This document shows positions 38,677 to 47,685 of a stretch of DNA of 64,000 nucleotides, in pieces. Numbering within the stretch: the first letter of the stretch is position 1; every line of letters begins with the position of its first letter. This DNA is from Nocardia wallacei. Lineage in GTDB: Bacteria > Actinomycetota > Actinomycetes > Mycobacteriales > Mycobacteriaceae. The stretch covers positions 1-64,000 of the forward strand of contig NZ_JARWOP010000120.1 in assembly GCF_029868745.1 (NCBI RefSeq), in the 5' to 3' direction. Under the pieces are notes generated by a model, which was not told the DNA's origin, did not search any database, and was given only the letters and a program-made list of their open reading frames with translations. The translations under genes and the position numbers were made by a program.

Positions 38677-39437
38677 CGACTCCCGCTGTACTGCTCGCCC
38701 AGGAAGGCGAATCCGAACCGAAGATCAAGGTCGGTCACCACGCGGTGGCGCACGCCTTCGGCATGGAATTCAATGTCGACACCGTCGTGTCTACCTGTGT
38801 CGCGGCGCTGATCGTCATCGCACTGGCGATCGCCCTGCGAATCAAACTGACGTCCGGCGTGCCCAACGGCGTGCAGCTGTTCTTCGAAACCGTCACGGTC
38901 GGAATGCGAAATCAGGTGGAGAGCGCGATCGGCATGAAGATCGCGCCCTTCGCGCTGCCGCTGGCGGTCACGCTGTTCACGTTCATCCTGCTGTCGAATT
39001 GGCTGTCGGTGTTGCCGGTGCAGTACGGCGACGGTGAACTGATCGCGCCCCCGGCCTCCGACGTCAATTTCGTCTACGCGCTGGCGCTGTTCGTCTTCGC
39101 TTTCTACCAGGGCGCGGGTATCGCCCGGCGCGGGCCGCTCACACACGGCAAGCTGCTGCTGAAGGGCCATACCGGGTGGGGGCCGATGGTATTCGTGAAC
39201 ATCATCGAGGAGATCGCGAAACCGATCTCGCTTTCGCTGCGGCTGTTCGGCAACATGTTCGCCGGCGGCGTGATGCTGTCGGTGATCACGCTGTTCCCCT
39301 TCTGGATCAGCTGGGGCCCCAACGCCGTGTGGAAACTGTTCGACATGTTCGTCGGATTCATTCAGGCGTTCATCTTCTCGCTGCTGACCGTCCTTTATTT
39401 CAGCCAATCCATGGCATTGGAGCACGAGGACCACTGA
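38673..39437 (+). CDS. atpB: F0 ATP synthase subunit a
   Basis: A 254-aa polytopic protein that forms the proton half-channels. The essential Arg190 is in [15 protein letters not shown], with [11 protein letters not shown] before it and [18 protein letters not shown] in the last helix. The N-terminal [13 protein letters not shown] is typical of actinobacterial subunit a. All expected key residues are present. Overlaps atpI by four bases. Confidence 0.93.
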   Translation: MTTPAVLLAQEGESEPKIKVGHHAVAHAFGMEFNVDTVVSTCVAALIVIALAIALRIKLTSGVPNGVQLFFETVTVGMRNQVESAIGMKIAPFALPLAVTLFTFILLSNWLSVLPVQYGDGELIAPPASDVNFVYALALFVFAFYQGAGIARRGPLTHGKLLLKGHTGWGPMVFVNIIEEIAKPISLSLRLFGNMFAGGVMLSVITLFPFWISWGPNAVWKLFDMFVGFIQAFIFSLLTVLYFSQSMALEHEDH

Positions 39438-39752
<315 letters not shown>

Positions 39753-39758
39753 TTCATC

Positions 39759-40268
39759 ATGTCCCCGCGCACCGATGTGGCCGCCGAGGGGAATTTCCTC
39801 ATCCCCAACGGCACCTTCTTCGCCGAACTGATGATCTTCCTGATCGTGCTCGGCGTCATCTGGTTCCTCGTCGTTCCGCCGATCCGGAAGGTGCTGGCGG
39901 AACGCGAGAACCGGGTCTGCGAGACCGCGGTCAACAGCACAGCGGCGAAGGAGACCCTCGCCGAGGCCGAGGCCCGTTATCAGACCGCGCTCGAAAAGGC
40001 CCGCGCCGAAGCCGCCGACATCCGCAACGAGGCCCGCGCCGAAGGCCGGGCCATTCTGGAGGAGATGCGCGGCGAGGCACAGCGGGAGGCCGACGAGATC
40101 GTCGCCGACTCCGCCGCGCAATTGCGCGCCGAGGCAGACCAGGTGGCCGCGGAGCTTCGTCATGAGGTCGAGCCACTGGCTCAGTCGCTGGCCGCGCGTG
40201 TGGTCGACGGTGATGATCGGCACGCCGGAACGGGTTCCGGCCATCAAACAGGACGGGCGTCGTCATGA
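39759..40268 (+). CDS. atpF: F0 ATP synthase subunit b
   Basis: A 169-aa stalk subunit: one membrane helix (AELMIFLIVLGVIWFLVVPP, about residues 22-41) followed by a long charged coiled coil (AEARYQTALEKARAEAADIR). The last 25 residues (DDRHAGTGSGHQTGRASS) are non-helical. It starts six bases after atpE and its end overlaps the next gene by four bases (ATGA at 40265-40268). Confidence 0.9.
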   Translation: MSPRTDVAAEGNFLIPNGTFFAELMIFLIVLGVIWFLVVPPIRKVLAERENRVCETAVNSTAAKETLAEAEARYQTALEKARAEAADIRNEARAEGRAILEEMRGEAQREADEIVADSAAQLRAEADQVAAELRHEVEPLAQSLAARVVDGDDRHAGTGSGHQTGRASS

Positions 40269-40840
40269 ATCATCCCAGTGGCGTGCTCGCCGAGGGCATC
40301 TACGACATCACCATCGACTGGCCGGTGTTCCTCAGCCAGCTGTTCGGTTTCGCGGTAATTGTGTTCGTGGCCGTGAAATGGATTGTGCCGCCGGTGAAAA
40401 CGCTGATGGCCCGATCCCAGGAGACGGTCCGCAAACAGCTCGAGGAAAGCGAGCAGGCCGCGGTCCGGCTCACGGAGGCCAAGCAGGCCTACGACAACGC
40501 GCTCGCCCAGGCGCAGGCCGAGCTCGAGACCTTGCGAGCCGACGCGCAGACCGACGCGAAGTTCATCGTCGCGCAGATGCGCGAGGCGGCCGCCGCCGAG
40601 GTCGAGCGGGTACGCAAGCAGGGCCGCGCGCGGATCCTGCAATTGCGCCGCCAGATGGTCAGCGACCTCGAGACCGACTTGGCCGCCGCCATGCTGGAGC
40701 TGACCGAGGAGAAGGTCCGCGATCGGGTCAGCACCCCGCAGGCCAAATCGGACAGCATCGAGCGCTTCCTGGAAGATTTGGAGGCCCTGGCCAATTCGGG
40801 CAACGGTGTCCAGCGCCGAGTGCAGCCCCGCCGGATCTGA
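40265..40840 (+). CDS. Second b-type stalk subunit, b half of b-delta without delta
   Basis: A 191-aa protein with one membrane helix (FLSQLFGFAVIVFVAVKWIV) and a coiled coil (RSQETVRKQLEESEQAAVRL, ERVRKQGRARILQLRRQMV). Mycobacteria and Nocardia normally encode a b-delta fusion of about 445 residues (AtpH). Here similarity runs to the linker (SIERFLEDLEALANSG) and then a stop follows. No delta-like sequence is seen in 40841-40997. Without delta this stalk could not be tied to F1 in the usual way. No alpha, gamma, beta or epsilon gene follows. Confidence 0.85.
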   Translation: MNHPSGVLAEGIYDITIDWPVFLSQLFGFAVIVFVAVKWIVPPVKTLMARSQETVRKQLEESEQAAVRLTEAKQAYDNALAQAQAELETLRADAQTDAKFIVAQMREAAAAEVERVRKQGRARILQLRRQMVSDLETDLAAAMLELTEEKVRDRVSTPQAKSDSIERFLEDLEALANSGNGVQRRVQPRRI

Positions 40841-40997
40841 CCACCACCCCGCCGGGAGCGGCTCCGTGCCTTTCCGTGCGATCTCACAGCCTGCTGTTCG
40901 GCGCTGTGAGTGTGGTGCAACGCACAGGCCATAACCCGACAACGGCCCGCGACCTTCGAATAACCGTTTCGCAATCAACGGGTGGTGTCCTTGAACC

Positions 40998-41414
40998 ATG
41001 AGCATCACGTCATGGTTCAGGTCCAAGTCCGAGCCGACCGCGGTGGTCGAGCCGGGCACGATCTACGAGCAGATCGGCGGCCAGGAGGCGCTCGAGGCAG
41101 TCGTCGAGGATTTCTATGTGCGCGTCCTCGCCGACGCGGAACTGGCGCCGTTCTTCACGGGCACCAACATGTCCCGGCTGAAGGGCCGGCAGGTCGAATT
41201 CTTCGCCGCCGCACTGGGCGGACCCGAGCCGTACACCGGCGCGCCGATGAAGCAGGTCCATCAGGGCCGCGGCATCACCATGCACCACTTCGGCTTGGTC
41301 GCCGGGCATCTCACCGATTCCCTGAAAGCGGCAGGGGTACCGGACGATCTGGTAGCGCAGATCATCGGCGCGGTAGCCCCATTGGCCGACGACATCGCCT
41401 CGGACGCCAAGTAG
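40998..41414 (+). CDS. glbN: Truncated haemoglobin, group I (GlbN)
   Basis: A 138-aa globin of the trHbN type, which turns nitric oxide into nitrate in M. tuberculosis. Tyr40 (B10), Leu61 (E7), Gln65 (E11) and the proximal His88 (F8) correspond to Tyr33, Leu54, Gln58 and His81 of the mycobacterial protein; [35 protein letters not shown] and [20 protein letters not shown] are nearly identical to it. The N-terminal pre-A segment ([13 protein letters not shown]) is longer. It follows the F0 genes by 157 bp on the same strand. Confidence 0.95.
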   Translation: MSITSWFRSKSEPTAVVEPGTIYEQIGGQEALEAVVEDFYVRVLADAELAPFFTGTNMSRLKGRQVEFFAAALGGPEPYTGAPMKQVHQGRGITMHHFGLVAGHLTDSLKAAGVPDDLVAQIIGAVAPLADDIASDAK

Positions 41415-41555
41415 CGGTCGCGGGTGGAGTCCAGCCCGAACACTCCACCCGCACCGAACGCCGATCGGCCCCAGCGCTGGGAATCGGGCGCTGGCCCGCC
41501 GAGCTGTCGCGAAGTACCGTTGCCGGGCCCAGCCACCCGTCACCGGAACGAGGAC

Positions 41556-41975
41556 ATGCTCTACCTGAAGATTGTCGCGTGGGGCTTGGTCGCGGGCCTG
41601 GTCAATTCGGCCGCAATGGCGATCCTGTACGGAAACCCGTGGGTGGCGCGCATTCATGCCGCGGACCACAGGGCGAATGTCGCCGGACCGAGCACACGCT
41701 CCGGCTCGAGGAACTTCAGCGCTCATTTCCTCGGTACCCAGCTCGAGGTGTACGTCGTCACCATCGGCTACGCCTGGCTGCATCCACTCCTTCCGCTGCA
41801 CGGACTGATCGGCGCGCTGGCCCTGGCTCTACTCTTCGCGGCACTACGAACCTGCGCGCCGGTGTGGGCGCTGTGGCTGCAGGCCACCCACTCCGTCCGC
41901 TACCTGGCGGTAGAGGTCGCGGCGGGCATTCTCAGCAGCATCGCTGTCTCGCTCACTCTGTATCTGCTCATGTGA
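41556..41975 (+). CDS. Small membrane protein
   Basis: A 139-aa protein with four predicted membrane segments (LKIVAWGLVAGLVNSAAMAIL, QLEVYVVTIGYAWLHPLLPL, GLIGALALALLFAALRT, YLAVEVAAGILSSIAVSLTL). No family recognised. ATG 41556 has GAGG upstream. It follows glbN by 141 bp and may share its transcript; it ends 19 bases before the convergent ESX-accessory operon. Confidence 0.65.
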   Translation: MLYLKIVAWGLVAGLVNSAAMAILYGNPWVARIHAADHRANVAGPSTRSGSRNFSAHFLGTQLEVYVVTIGYAWLHPLLPLHGLIGALALALLFAALRTCAPVWALWLQATHSVRYLAVEVAAGILSSIAVSLTLYLLM

Positions 41976-41994
41976 AGAACTCACCCCGGAGTCG

Positions 41995-43200
41995 CTAAGT
42001 ACCGTCGACGATGGCGTTGATCAGAGTGCGGCCGTCGTGACTGCTCACGGTGACCTTCTGGACGAATTGCGCCGGCAGAGTGCCGGGCCATTGTTCGAAC
42101 AGATCCAAGCGCCACAGTGTGCCGCGACCGTCGGGCAGCCGGGTGATCCGGGTGCAGTATCGGGTGCCGGCCGGGGTGCGGTCTATACCCTGCTGGATCA
42201 CGTCGGCCGACGGAACGGTCGCGTCCGGGGCAACCACGCCGCGGGCCGCGGCGCCGGAACGCTGCACGTAGTAGGCGTGTTCGAAGGCCAGGATGGCGCT
42301 GGGCGCGTCGGCGGTGCCGCCGGGGCCGGTGCCGGTGGCGAAATCCGAGCCACGGGTGTCGCGGCAATCCGCGATAGCCATCGCGTCCGTGGGTGGCGCG
42401 GGGTCGCGACCGATCGACGGCGCGACCGGGGCGCCGATCACGGGTACCTCGGTCGCCCGCGCGCTGTCCTCGCTGGAACTGCCGGGCGTCAGCACTACGG
42501 CGTTGATCAGCATCGCGAGGGCGATCATGACCAGGCCCGACCCAGCCACCAGCGACAACATCAGCGCGCGACCGCGGCGACGCCGCGCGGTGCCCGTCTC
42601 GCCGCGACCACGTCGTGACCGGCGGCGCGCCGCTGCGCCGGAGGACGGATCGACCAGTGCCGCGACCGCGGTATCCGGAATGGCCCAGCCACTCTGCGGC
42701 GGCCGGTCGTCGGACGGCTTCTCGTCGTCGCCGCGCCAGGTTTTCCACACTTGCGTGTCCGCGACATCGGGGTCGAAATCGTCGTCGTACGCCGGGGGCA
42801 GCGGTTTCTCGTAGCCGCGCGCGTCGGCGCCGAGGTACGTGGCGACGTCGATCTCCTCGATACCGGTGCCCACCGCTGCCGCCGCGACCTGGGTGGGCGT
42901 GGGGGTCGGCGGGCGGCGGGCGGCGTTCAGGTGCTCGGTGCCGTCCTTGCGCGCTGTGCTGTTCCGGCGCACGGCGTCGATCCAACGCGGTTGGGAGCCT
43001 TGATGTTCGGCGTCGCCCTGGCGGACGCCTTCATGTTTCAGGCTCGGTGGCTCGACGTCGTCGCCGCCCATCGCCGCTGGTGGCTGTGGCGGGGAGCTGC
43101 CCGCACGCAACAACGGCAGCGGAGGTGCGAACGGGTTGGCTCCGGCACCGCCGGTCTGCTCGGCGCCCGCCTTTTCGGGCCCGGTATCGCGGTCACTCAT
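41995..43200 (-). CDS. Single-pass membrane protein of the ESX-accessory operon
   Basis: A 401-aa protein. The first 210 residues are Pro/Ala-rich and disordered (NPFAPPLPLLRAG). A basic patch (ARRRSRRGRGETGTARRRRG) precedes one membrane helix (LMLSLVAGSGLVMIALAMLINAV), and an extracytoplasmic domain of about 140 residues follows with two Cys (IADCRDTRG, GTRYCTRITRLPDG) that could pair. The C-terminal domain (LWRLDLFEQWPG, VTVSSHDGRTLINAIV) is of the type seen in actinobacterial proteins of unknown function (DUF8176-like). ATG 43200 lies within the end of the upstream gene, so it is coupled to it. Confidence 0.7.
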   Translation of the reverse strand: MSDRDTGPEKAGAEQTGGAGANPFAPPLPLLRAGSSPPQPPAAMGGDDVEPPSLKHEGVRQGDAEHQGSQPRWIDAVRRNSTARKDGTEHLNAARRPPTPTPTQVAAAAVGTGIEEIDVATYLGADARGYEKPLPPAYDDDFDPDVADTQVWKTWRGDDEKPSDDRPPQSGWAIPDTAVAALVDPSSGAAARRRSRRGRGETGTARRRRGRALMLSLVAGSGLVMIALAMLINAVVLTPGSSSEDSARATEVPVIGAPVAPSIGRDPAPPTDAMAIADCRDTRGSDFATGTGPGGTADAPSAILAFEHAYYVQRSGAAARGVVAPDATVPSADVIQQGIDRTPAGTRYCTRITRLPDGRGTLWRLDLFEQWPGTLPAQFVQKVTVSSHDGRTLINAIVDGT

Positions 43201-44965
43201 CGGCGTCGAAGTCGGCAGGGAACGATCCGAGAGCAAGCACCGTCTCGCCGGCATCCGCAGTGATCTGCTCCCCCGTCGGGATCACGGTGACGCCGAGCTG
43301 CCCACGGCGCGGCACCTCGGTACCGGGTGGTGGTGGCGGTACTTCCCCACCAGGTGGTGGTAGCACAACATCGGACGACGGTGGCACCTCACCACCAGGC
43401 GTCGGCGGCACCTCAACACCGGACGGTGGTGGTACCCCCGCACCAGGTGTCGGGGGCACTTCCGCGCCAGGTGCCGGGGGTACTTCCACGCCAGGTGCCG
43501 GCGGTACTTCCGCACCAGGTGCCGGCGGTACTTCCACGCCAGGTGCCGGGGGTACCTCCACACCAGGCGGCGACGGTGGTGGTTCCGCACCAGGTGCCGG
43601 GGGTACCTCCGCACCAGGCGGCGACGGTGGTGGTTCCGCACCAGACGGTGGCGGTGGTTCCGCACCGAGCGGTGGCGGCGGTTCCTCGACGCCGGGGCCT
43701 GCGGGCGGGCGGTTGGTGGATGGCGGCGGCAGCGAATCGTCCGGGGGGACAAGCGGTTCCGACGGAGGCGGAGCGGACTGCGGATTCGGCCCGCCTCCGG
43801 TATCAGGCGATGGAACCGGGATATCGCTGTGTCCTGCCTCGGGCGAGGGCGCCGAATCACCACTATCACCAGCCTCGGGCGACGGTACCGAATCATCACC
43901 CTCACCGGCCTCGGGCGACGGAACCGGACCACTACCCTCACCAGGCGACAGCGCCGAATCACCACCGTCACCGACTTCAGGCGACAGCGCCGAATCACCA
44001 CCGTCACCAACTTCGGGTGACGGCTCGGAATCACCGCCCTCACCAGCATCAGAGGACGGTGCGGGGGTGTCGCCCGCGGCGGTGCCCTGGCCATCCTGTC
44101 CGGCCTGATCTGGACCAGCACCGTCCCCCGGCTGTAGCCCGAGGACGGCCGGGAGACCCTCCTCGATCGCCTTCTCGGCGACCTTGCCGCCCTCTTCGAC
44201 GCCGTACACGACCGCCTCGGCCACGCGCTCGACGAGGCCGGTCCCGGCCTGCACCGCCGCGTGTAGCGCGGTGGTGCCCAACTGCACCGCCGTTTGCAGA
44301 GCTGCGATTTGCACTTGGGCCTCAGCGAGTTTCGTCATAGCGGGCGATGTCGCCGCGTTGGCGCCGGGGCCGGAGGCCTCGGGCTCGGCAGTCGTGGAGG
44401 CTTCGGGGGCGGGAGGAGCGACGGCGGCCAGGCGGCGGCCGTGGTCGTCGAGTTCGGTACGCGCCGCACTGATCACCACGAGGGCTTCGCGCAGTGCCAG
44501 CGCGCCGCGGTCGATCACCGCGTCGGTGTCCGAGAGCGCGGTGGCGACCGACATCATTCCGTTTGCGTCACTGCGGAATTCCGCGATGATGCGGTCCATC
44601 CGGGCGCGGGCGATGCTGGTGGTGGTGTGCGCGGCGGCCAGCAGATCCAAATAAGTACCGGTGCGGTCGTGCAGTGCGTTCACGTCGGCCGCCGCCGCGC
44701 GCATCGCCGGGACCGCGGTGTCGGCGGCCGAACCGAGGGTGGTCGACTCCACCGCGGCGATACCGGCACGGTGCACGGCCTCGGTTCCGCCGATGTGGGC
44801 GGACACGTCACCGAGAGCGCCGGAAATGGCGGCGGACGGCACACTCGCACCCGATCCGAGCGCGGCTCGCAACGCGTACAACGGACCGACCAGAGCGGCC
44901 ACCATCGGCGGATCGGGGATCTCGACGCCGGTCTCGTCGGCACCCGTGGAAGTCAGGCGTCTCAT
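43193..44965 (-). CDS. Pro-rich repeat protein of the ESX-accessory operon
   Basis: A 590-aa protein. The N-terminal 190 residues are helical (DPPMVAALVGPLYALRAAL, RMDRIIAEFRSDANGMMSV), resembling the helical ESX-associated domains. A middle Ala-rich helix region (about 215-300) is followed by acidic Ser/Pro repeats (SPEAGDSGDSAP type) and about 20 units of an eight-residue PPAPGxEV repeat (about 430-560). The last 30 residues are ordered again (QLGVTVIPTGEQIT). It is likely secreted or a cell-wall spanning spacer. ATG 44965 overlaps the upstream stop by four bases. Confidence 0.7.
   Translation of the reverse strand: MRRLTSTGADETGVEIPDPPMVAALVGPLYALRAALGSGASVPSAAISGALGDVSAHIGGTEAVHRAGIAAVESTTLGSAADTAVPAMRAAAADVNALHDRTGTYLDLLAAAHTTTSIARARMDRIIAEFRSDANGMMSVATALSDTDAVIDRGALALREALVVISAARTELDDHGRRLAAVAPPAPEASTTAEPEASGPGANAATSPAMTKLAEAQVQIAALQTAVQLGTTALHAAVQAGTGLVERVAEAVVYGVEEGGKVAEKAIEEGLPAVLGLQPGDGAGPDQAGQDGQGTAAGDTPAPSSDAGEGGDSEPSPEVGDGGDSALSPEVGDGGDSALSPGEGSGPVPSPEAGEGDDSVPSPEAGDSGDSAPSPEAGHSDIPVPSPDTGGGPNPQSAPPPSEPLVPPDDSLPPPSTNRPPAGPGVEEPPPPLGAEPPPPSGAEPPPSPPGAEVPPAPGAEPPPSPPGVEVPPAPGVEVPPAPGAEVPPAPGVEVPPAPGAEVPPTPGAGVPPPSGVEVPPTPGGEVPPSSDVVLPPPGGEVPPPPPGTEVPRRGQLGVTVIPTGEQITADAGETVLALGSFPADFDADE
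43330..43690. repeat. Degenerate 24-base tandem repeats encoding PPAPGxEV
   Basis: About fourteen or fifteen imperfect copies of a unit based on GGTACTTCCACGCCAGGTGCC, on the plus strand, which encode the Pro-rich repeats of the overlapping minus-strand gene. The spacing keeps the reading frame. It is not a CRISPR array, because units touch without unique spacers. Confidence 0.85.
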
Positions 44966-45288
44966 GCGAGCACCCACCCGGCGTGTCCGATCTCGGCCGC
45001 GGCGTCCGCATCGGTCGCGCCGGTGACGCCGACCAGGCAGGACAGCGCCTCCCCGCAACGACCGACCTGCCCGGAGGCGGCGGTCAGCGCATCGACATGG
45101 CCACCGACCGCGGCCACCCAGCGAGCAGCGAAATCGCGGCCGATCTCGCCGAGATCATCGGTCAGACCATCGATGTCGGTGGCGCCCGCGGCGGATCGCG
45201 CCGCGATGTTCAATATGGCGGCCACGTCGGCGGCAGCCGCGGTGTATGTGGCCACGGCCGCAGCATCGACGTGTAACTGCTGCTGCAT
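44962..45288 (-). CDS. EspC-like ESX (type VII) secretion target
   Basis: A 108-aa Ala-rich helical protein: VDAAAVATYTAAAADVAAIL, then RDFAARWVAAVGGHVDALTA and DADAAAEI at the end. This is the layout of the EspC/T7SS target family in actinobacteria. It has no signal peptide, as expected for ESX substrates. ATG 45288 has GGGAG six bases upstream. It is first in a three-gene unit with overlapping starts, so it is probably co-secreted or a chaperone partner for the Pro-rich protein. No ESX machinery genes are in the window. Confidence 0.7.
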   Translation of the reverse strand: MQQQLHVDAAAVATYTAAAADVAAILNIAARSAAGATDIDGLTDDLGEIGRDFAARWVAAVGGHVDALTAASGQVGRCGEALSCLVGVTGATDADAAAEIGHAGWVLA

Positions 45289-45452
45289 GCGGTCTCCCTC
45301 ACCCTCGCATCTGTCGAATACTTGGACGGCGGCCGGAGCGGATCGGTTCCCTCTCCGCTGATTTGGCGGAAAGGCCGACGTCACCGCAGGTCGCAGGCGC
45401 AGCAAGGGCGACCGTCCGCCCGACTCGCATTCGCGCAGTTAGAATCTCGGCC

Positions 45453-46352
45453 ATGCCTCCAAGTTCAAGGCCTTCGGTTCGCGATAGTCTGGTTATTTGC
45501 ACAACAGTTCTGAACCCGGGCCCGAACTACCAAAGTTGGATCGATTACCACCTGCGGCGAGCCGACCTGATTCTGATACTCATGGACGATGCCGCCGAGC
45601 GGCCGAAGTTCGAGCCCTTCATAAAAGATCCGCGAGTTATTTTGCTACCGGGAAATCCCGACCGCAGTGATATGACACCGTCGGGCCTCATGGATCGAAT
45701 CAACGACAATACGCAATTCGTCGTCAATTTCGCCGCGAAACACGGGATCGACTGGGTCATGGCGTTGGACCAGGACGAGATCCTGTTCGACCGCGGCGAC
45801 AGCAGCTGGCGGACCATGGACGACGTCGGCCAGGTCACGTTCATGAACCACGAAGCGGTACCTGTCGCCCACGAGATCGATAATTTCTACGCCGAATGCA
45901 CGCTGTTCCGGGTCAACGGCCGAAACGAATTCATGGCCTACGGAAACGGCAAGAGCGCCGTGCGGGCCGCCCCCGGCGTCCGCGCGGGAGCCCACGAATT
46001 CTCCGGCCACCGCGGAGAGCGACGCATCATGGAAAGCCCCGCCATCCTGCACTACCCGAACCCGACATTCGAGAGCTGGGTAGCAAAGTTCAAGAACTTC
46101 ACCACCTTCTCCGACCACTGGCGAGACAACCCCGAAGACCCCATCCTCCTGTCCTTCATGCTCCGCTCCCGCGACCTGGTACACGCCGCCCTCGAAAGTG
46201 GCGACTGGAACGAGGCCCGCACCTACTTCCACTCCTGGATACCCGACAACAAGACCCGCGACCAACTGCTGGCAACAGGAGCCTTACAATACTTCGACCC
46301 CATGGCGGAACTATCCAGCCCTGAAACCCGGTCGGTCACGGTCGGTGAGTAA
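45453..46352 (+). CDS. Glycosyltransferase-like protein (GT92/DUF23-type)
   Basis: A 299-aa protein with an opening like GT92-type transferases (VICTTVLNPGPNYQSWIDYH), LILMDDAAE, then DWVMALDQDEILF, which supplies a DxD-like DQDE motif (about 106-109) for metal and nucleotide-sugar binding. A later AHEFSGHRGER and a C-terminal helical part follow. No membrane segment, so it may act in the cytoplasm or on lipid-linked substrates. ATG 45453 starts just before the domain. Its codon use and AT content are slightly different from its neighbours. The sugar and acceptor are unknown. Confidence 0.7.
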   Translation: MPPSSRPSVRDSLVICTTVLNPGPNYQSWIDYHLRRADLILILMDDAAERPKFEPFIKDPRVILLPGNPDRSDMTPSGLMDRINDNTQFVVNFAAKHGIDWVMALDQDEILFDRGDSSWRTMDDVGQVTFMNHEAVPVAHEIDNFYAECTLFRVNGRNEFMAYGNGKSAVRAAPGVRAGAHEFSGHRGERRIMESPAILHYPNPTFESWVAKFKNFTTFSDHWRDNPEDPILLSFMLRSRDLVHAALESGDWNEARTYFHSWIPDNKTRDQLLATGALQYFDPMAELSSPETRSVTVGE

Positions 46353-46403
46353 GAACTCGAACTCATACCCCTGGTGAGGTGAGTGGGACGGGTGGGGCGG
46401 TGT

Positions 46404-46832
46404 TCAGCTCGCTCCGGCTGTCCAGGGATCGATGACTGAAACACGTGCCGCGCGAAACGGCGCTGTGTCTCGTGTCGCCACGGTCATACCCGCCGCGGTG
46501 GCGGTCGCAGCGATCTGGCCGTCGGCGGTACCGATCGCCGATCCAGCCGTTCGAGCTGCTGCCATTAGTTCGACATAGGCCCCGGCAGCGGCGAGGTCGA
46601 ACGCGAGCACGCGGCCGGCGAACAACGGCAGCACGCGGGCCTCGAGCCGGTCGTGCAGCAGGTCCCGCCGCTTGCCCGCTGGCAGAGTTGCGACGCCGAA
46701 CCGCAGTTCTGCGATGGTGATCGCGGACAGGTACAGCGTGCGTAGCGGCTGGCGGTCGATCCAGGCCACCACGCCCGGATCCGGCGCTTTGCGCATGGTC
46801 TCGGAAATGACGTTCGTGTCGAGAACGATCAC
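46404..46832 (-). CDS. vapC: PIN-domain toxin VapC
   Basis: A 142-aa PIN-domain ribonuclease toxin. Acidic metal ligands are seen at Asp5 (VLDTNVISE), Glu42 (ITIAELRFG), Asp103 (GTADGQIAATA) and Asp about 120 (VATRDTAPF). The sequence is of the FitB type (PLRTLYLSAITIAELR). It cleaves RNA when free of antitoxin. Its ATG overlaps the vapB stop by four bases, as is usual for such pairs. Confidence 0.93.
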   Translation of the reverse strand: MIVLDTNVISETMRKAPDPGVVAWIDRQPLRTLYLSAITIAELRFGVATLPAGKRRDLLHDRLEARVLPLFAGRVLAFDLAAAGAYVELMAAARTAGSAIGTADGQIAATATAAGMTVATRDTAPFRAARVSVIDPWTAGAS

Positions 46833-47083
46833 GAGTCGAACTCCACCGGTTGTGCCGGAATGCGATCCCGCGCGGTGAGTGCCGCGTGCTCGGCGTCGGT
46901 TAGCTCAACCTCGCGGCCGATATCGGCCAGCAGCGACCCCAACCTCACGTCCGGGGCCGGCATGACGGCCTCGGTGAGGATCGCCCGGACTTCGGCCTCG
47001 GTACTCCGGCCGTGCTCGGCGGCACGGCGGCGCAGTGCTTCGCGAACGTCGTCGGGTAGGTCTCGCACCGTCAATCTGGCCAT
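46829..47083 (-). CDS. vapB: VapB/FitA-type antitoxin
   Basis: An 84-aa antitoxin with an N-terminal ribbon-helix-helix (ARLTVRDLPDDVREALRRRA) and a toxin-binding tail. The form with HGRSTEAEVRAIL is the FitA subtype. It binds its own promoter; a palindromic operator lies upstream at 47107-47143. ATG 47083 or ATG 47089 (two codons earlier) is the start. Coupled to vapC. Confidence 0.93.
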   Translation of the reverse strand: MARLTVRDLPDDVREALRRRAAEHGRSTEAEVRAILTEAVMPAPDVRLGSLLADIGREVELTDAEHAALTARDRIPAQPVEFDS

Positions 47084-47106
47084 GGTCAATCACCTACTCC
47101 TAGGAT

Positions 47107-47143
47107 GTGACGCCAACGGCGTCACTGCCATCAATGACGTCAT
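47107..47143. promoter_or_regulatory. VapBC operator-like palindromes
   Basis: A perfect inverted repeat GTGACGCC-AAC-GGCGTCAC (47107-47125) and a second palindrome ATGACGTCAT (47134-47143) share the TGACG core, with centres about 22 bases apart, 18 bases before the antitoxin start. This fits paired ribbon-helix-helix binding. Confidence 0.7.
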
Positions 47144-47505
47144 CGCCTGCAATAATACGACAGGTTCCCGATGGTCAGGTCGATTCCATACCGCCGTTTG
47201 AAGCACTCGTCTGCTGCCACCCCCTGTAGCACTCGACGTAAAGAGCACCGTATTGGTTCCGCTGCATATCTCCTTGGTTCAGCTAGGAATGCCTTACGCC
47301 CCGGACCCTGCAGAGACCGTGACACAAGGCATCGAATGCACGAAAACTACTGCGCAAGAAGGGAACTCACGATTTCCGCCGCTTAGGCAACAACACCACC
47401 GCCTGTTCGCTCGGGAAACCGGACGATGCGCGATCGGCCCCCATAAGCGCTGTTCTGGATCAACTCGGCTGCAAGATTCAGTGTTTCTGCTGGTGAAGTG
47501 GATGG
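47144..47505. other. No gene seen; between vapBC and tRNA-Met
   Basis: 362 bases of lower GC without convincing coding frame. It carries the vapBC promoter at its left end. Confidence 0.5.
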
Positions 47506-47579
47506 TGGGACGGGTGGGGCTCGAACCCACGACCAACGGATTATGAGTCCGCGGCTCTAACCGACTGAGCTACCGTCCC
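47506..47579 (-). tRNA. tRNA with CAT anticodon (tRNA-Met, elongator)
   Basis: 74 nt on the minus strand. Acceptor GGGACGG pairs with CCGTCCC, D-arm GCTCAGTCGGTTAGAGC, anticodon loop CTCATAA (CAT), T-arm GTGGGTTCGAGCCCCAC. CCA is not encoded in full. It is not an initiator type, because the first pair matches and the anticodon stem lacks three GC pairs. A lysidine tRNA-Ile2 with CAT is possible but less likely. Confidence 0.85.
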
Positions 47580-47685
47580 CCGGGCGCCGCGTGGTTGGCG
47601 GGCGTTGCGATGGTACCGGGTTCGGTGGGGCGGTTCCTAGTCGGATCGCCGGGATAGGGTGGGGGCGACGGATGGGAGGTCGGTT

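Noticed and set aside
40841..40997. Delta-subunit remnant after the second b gene
   Set aside because: Translated in all plus frames by eye, no segment resembles the delta domain; the b protein simply ends at the linker.
43330..43690. CRISPR array
   Set aside because: Units are contiguous and degenerate, keep a reading frame and have no unique spacers.
47253..47546. 97-codon plus-strand frame ending in tRNA-Met
   Set aside because: It runs into the antisense of the tRNA and has no protein features.
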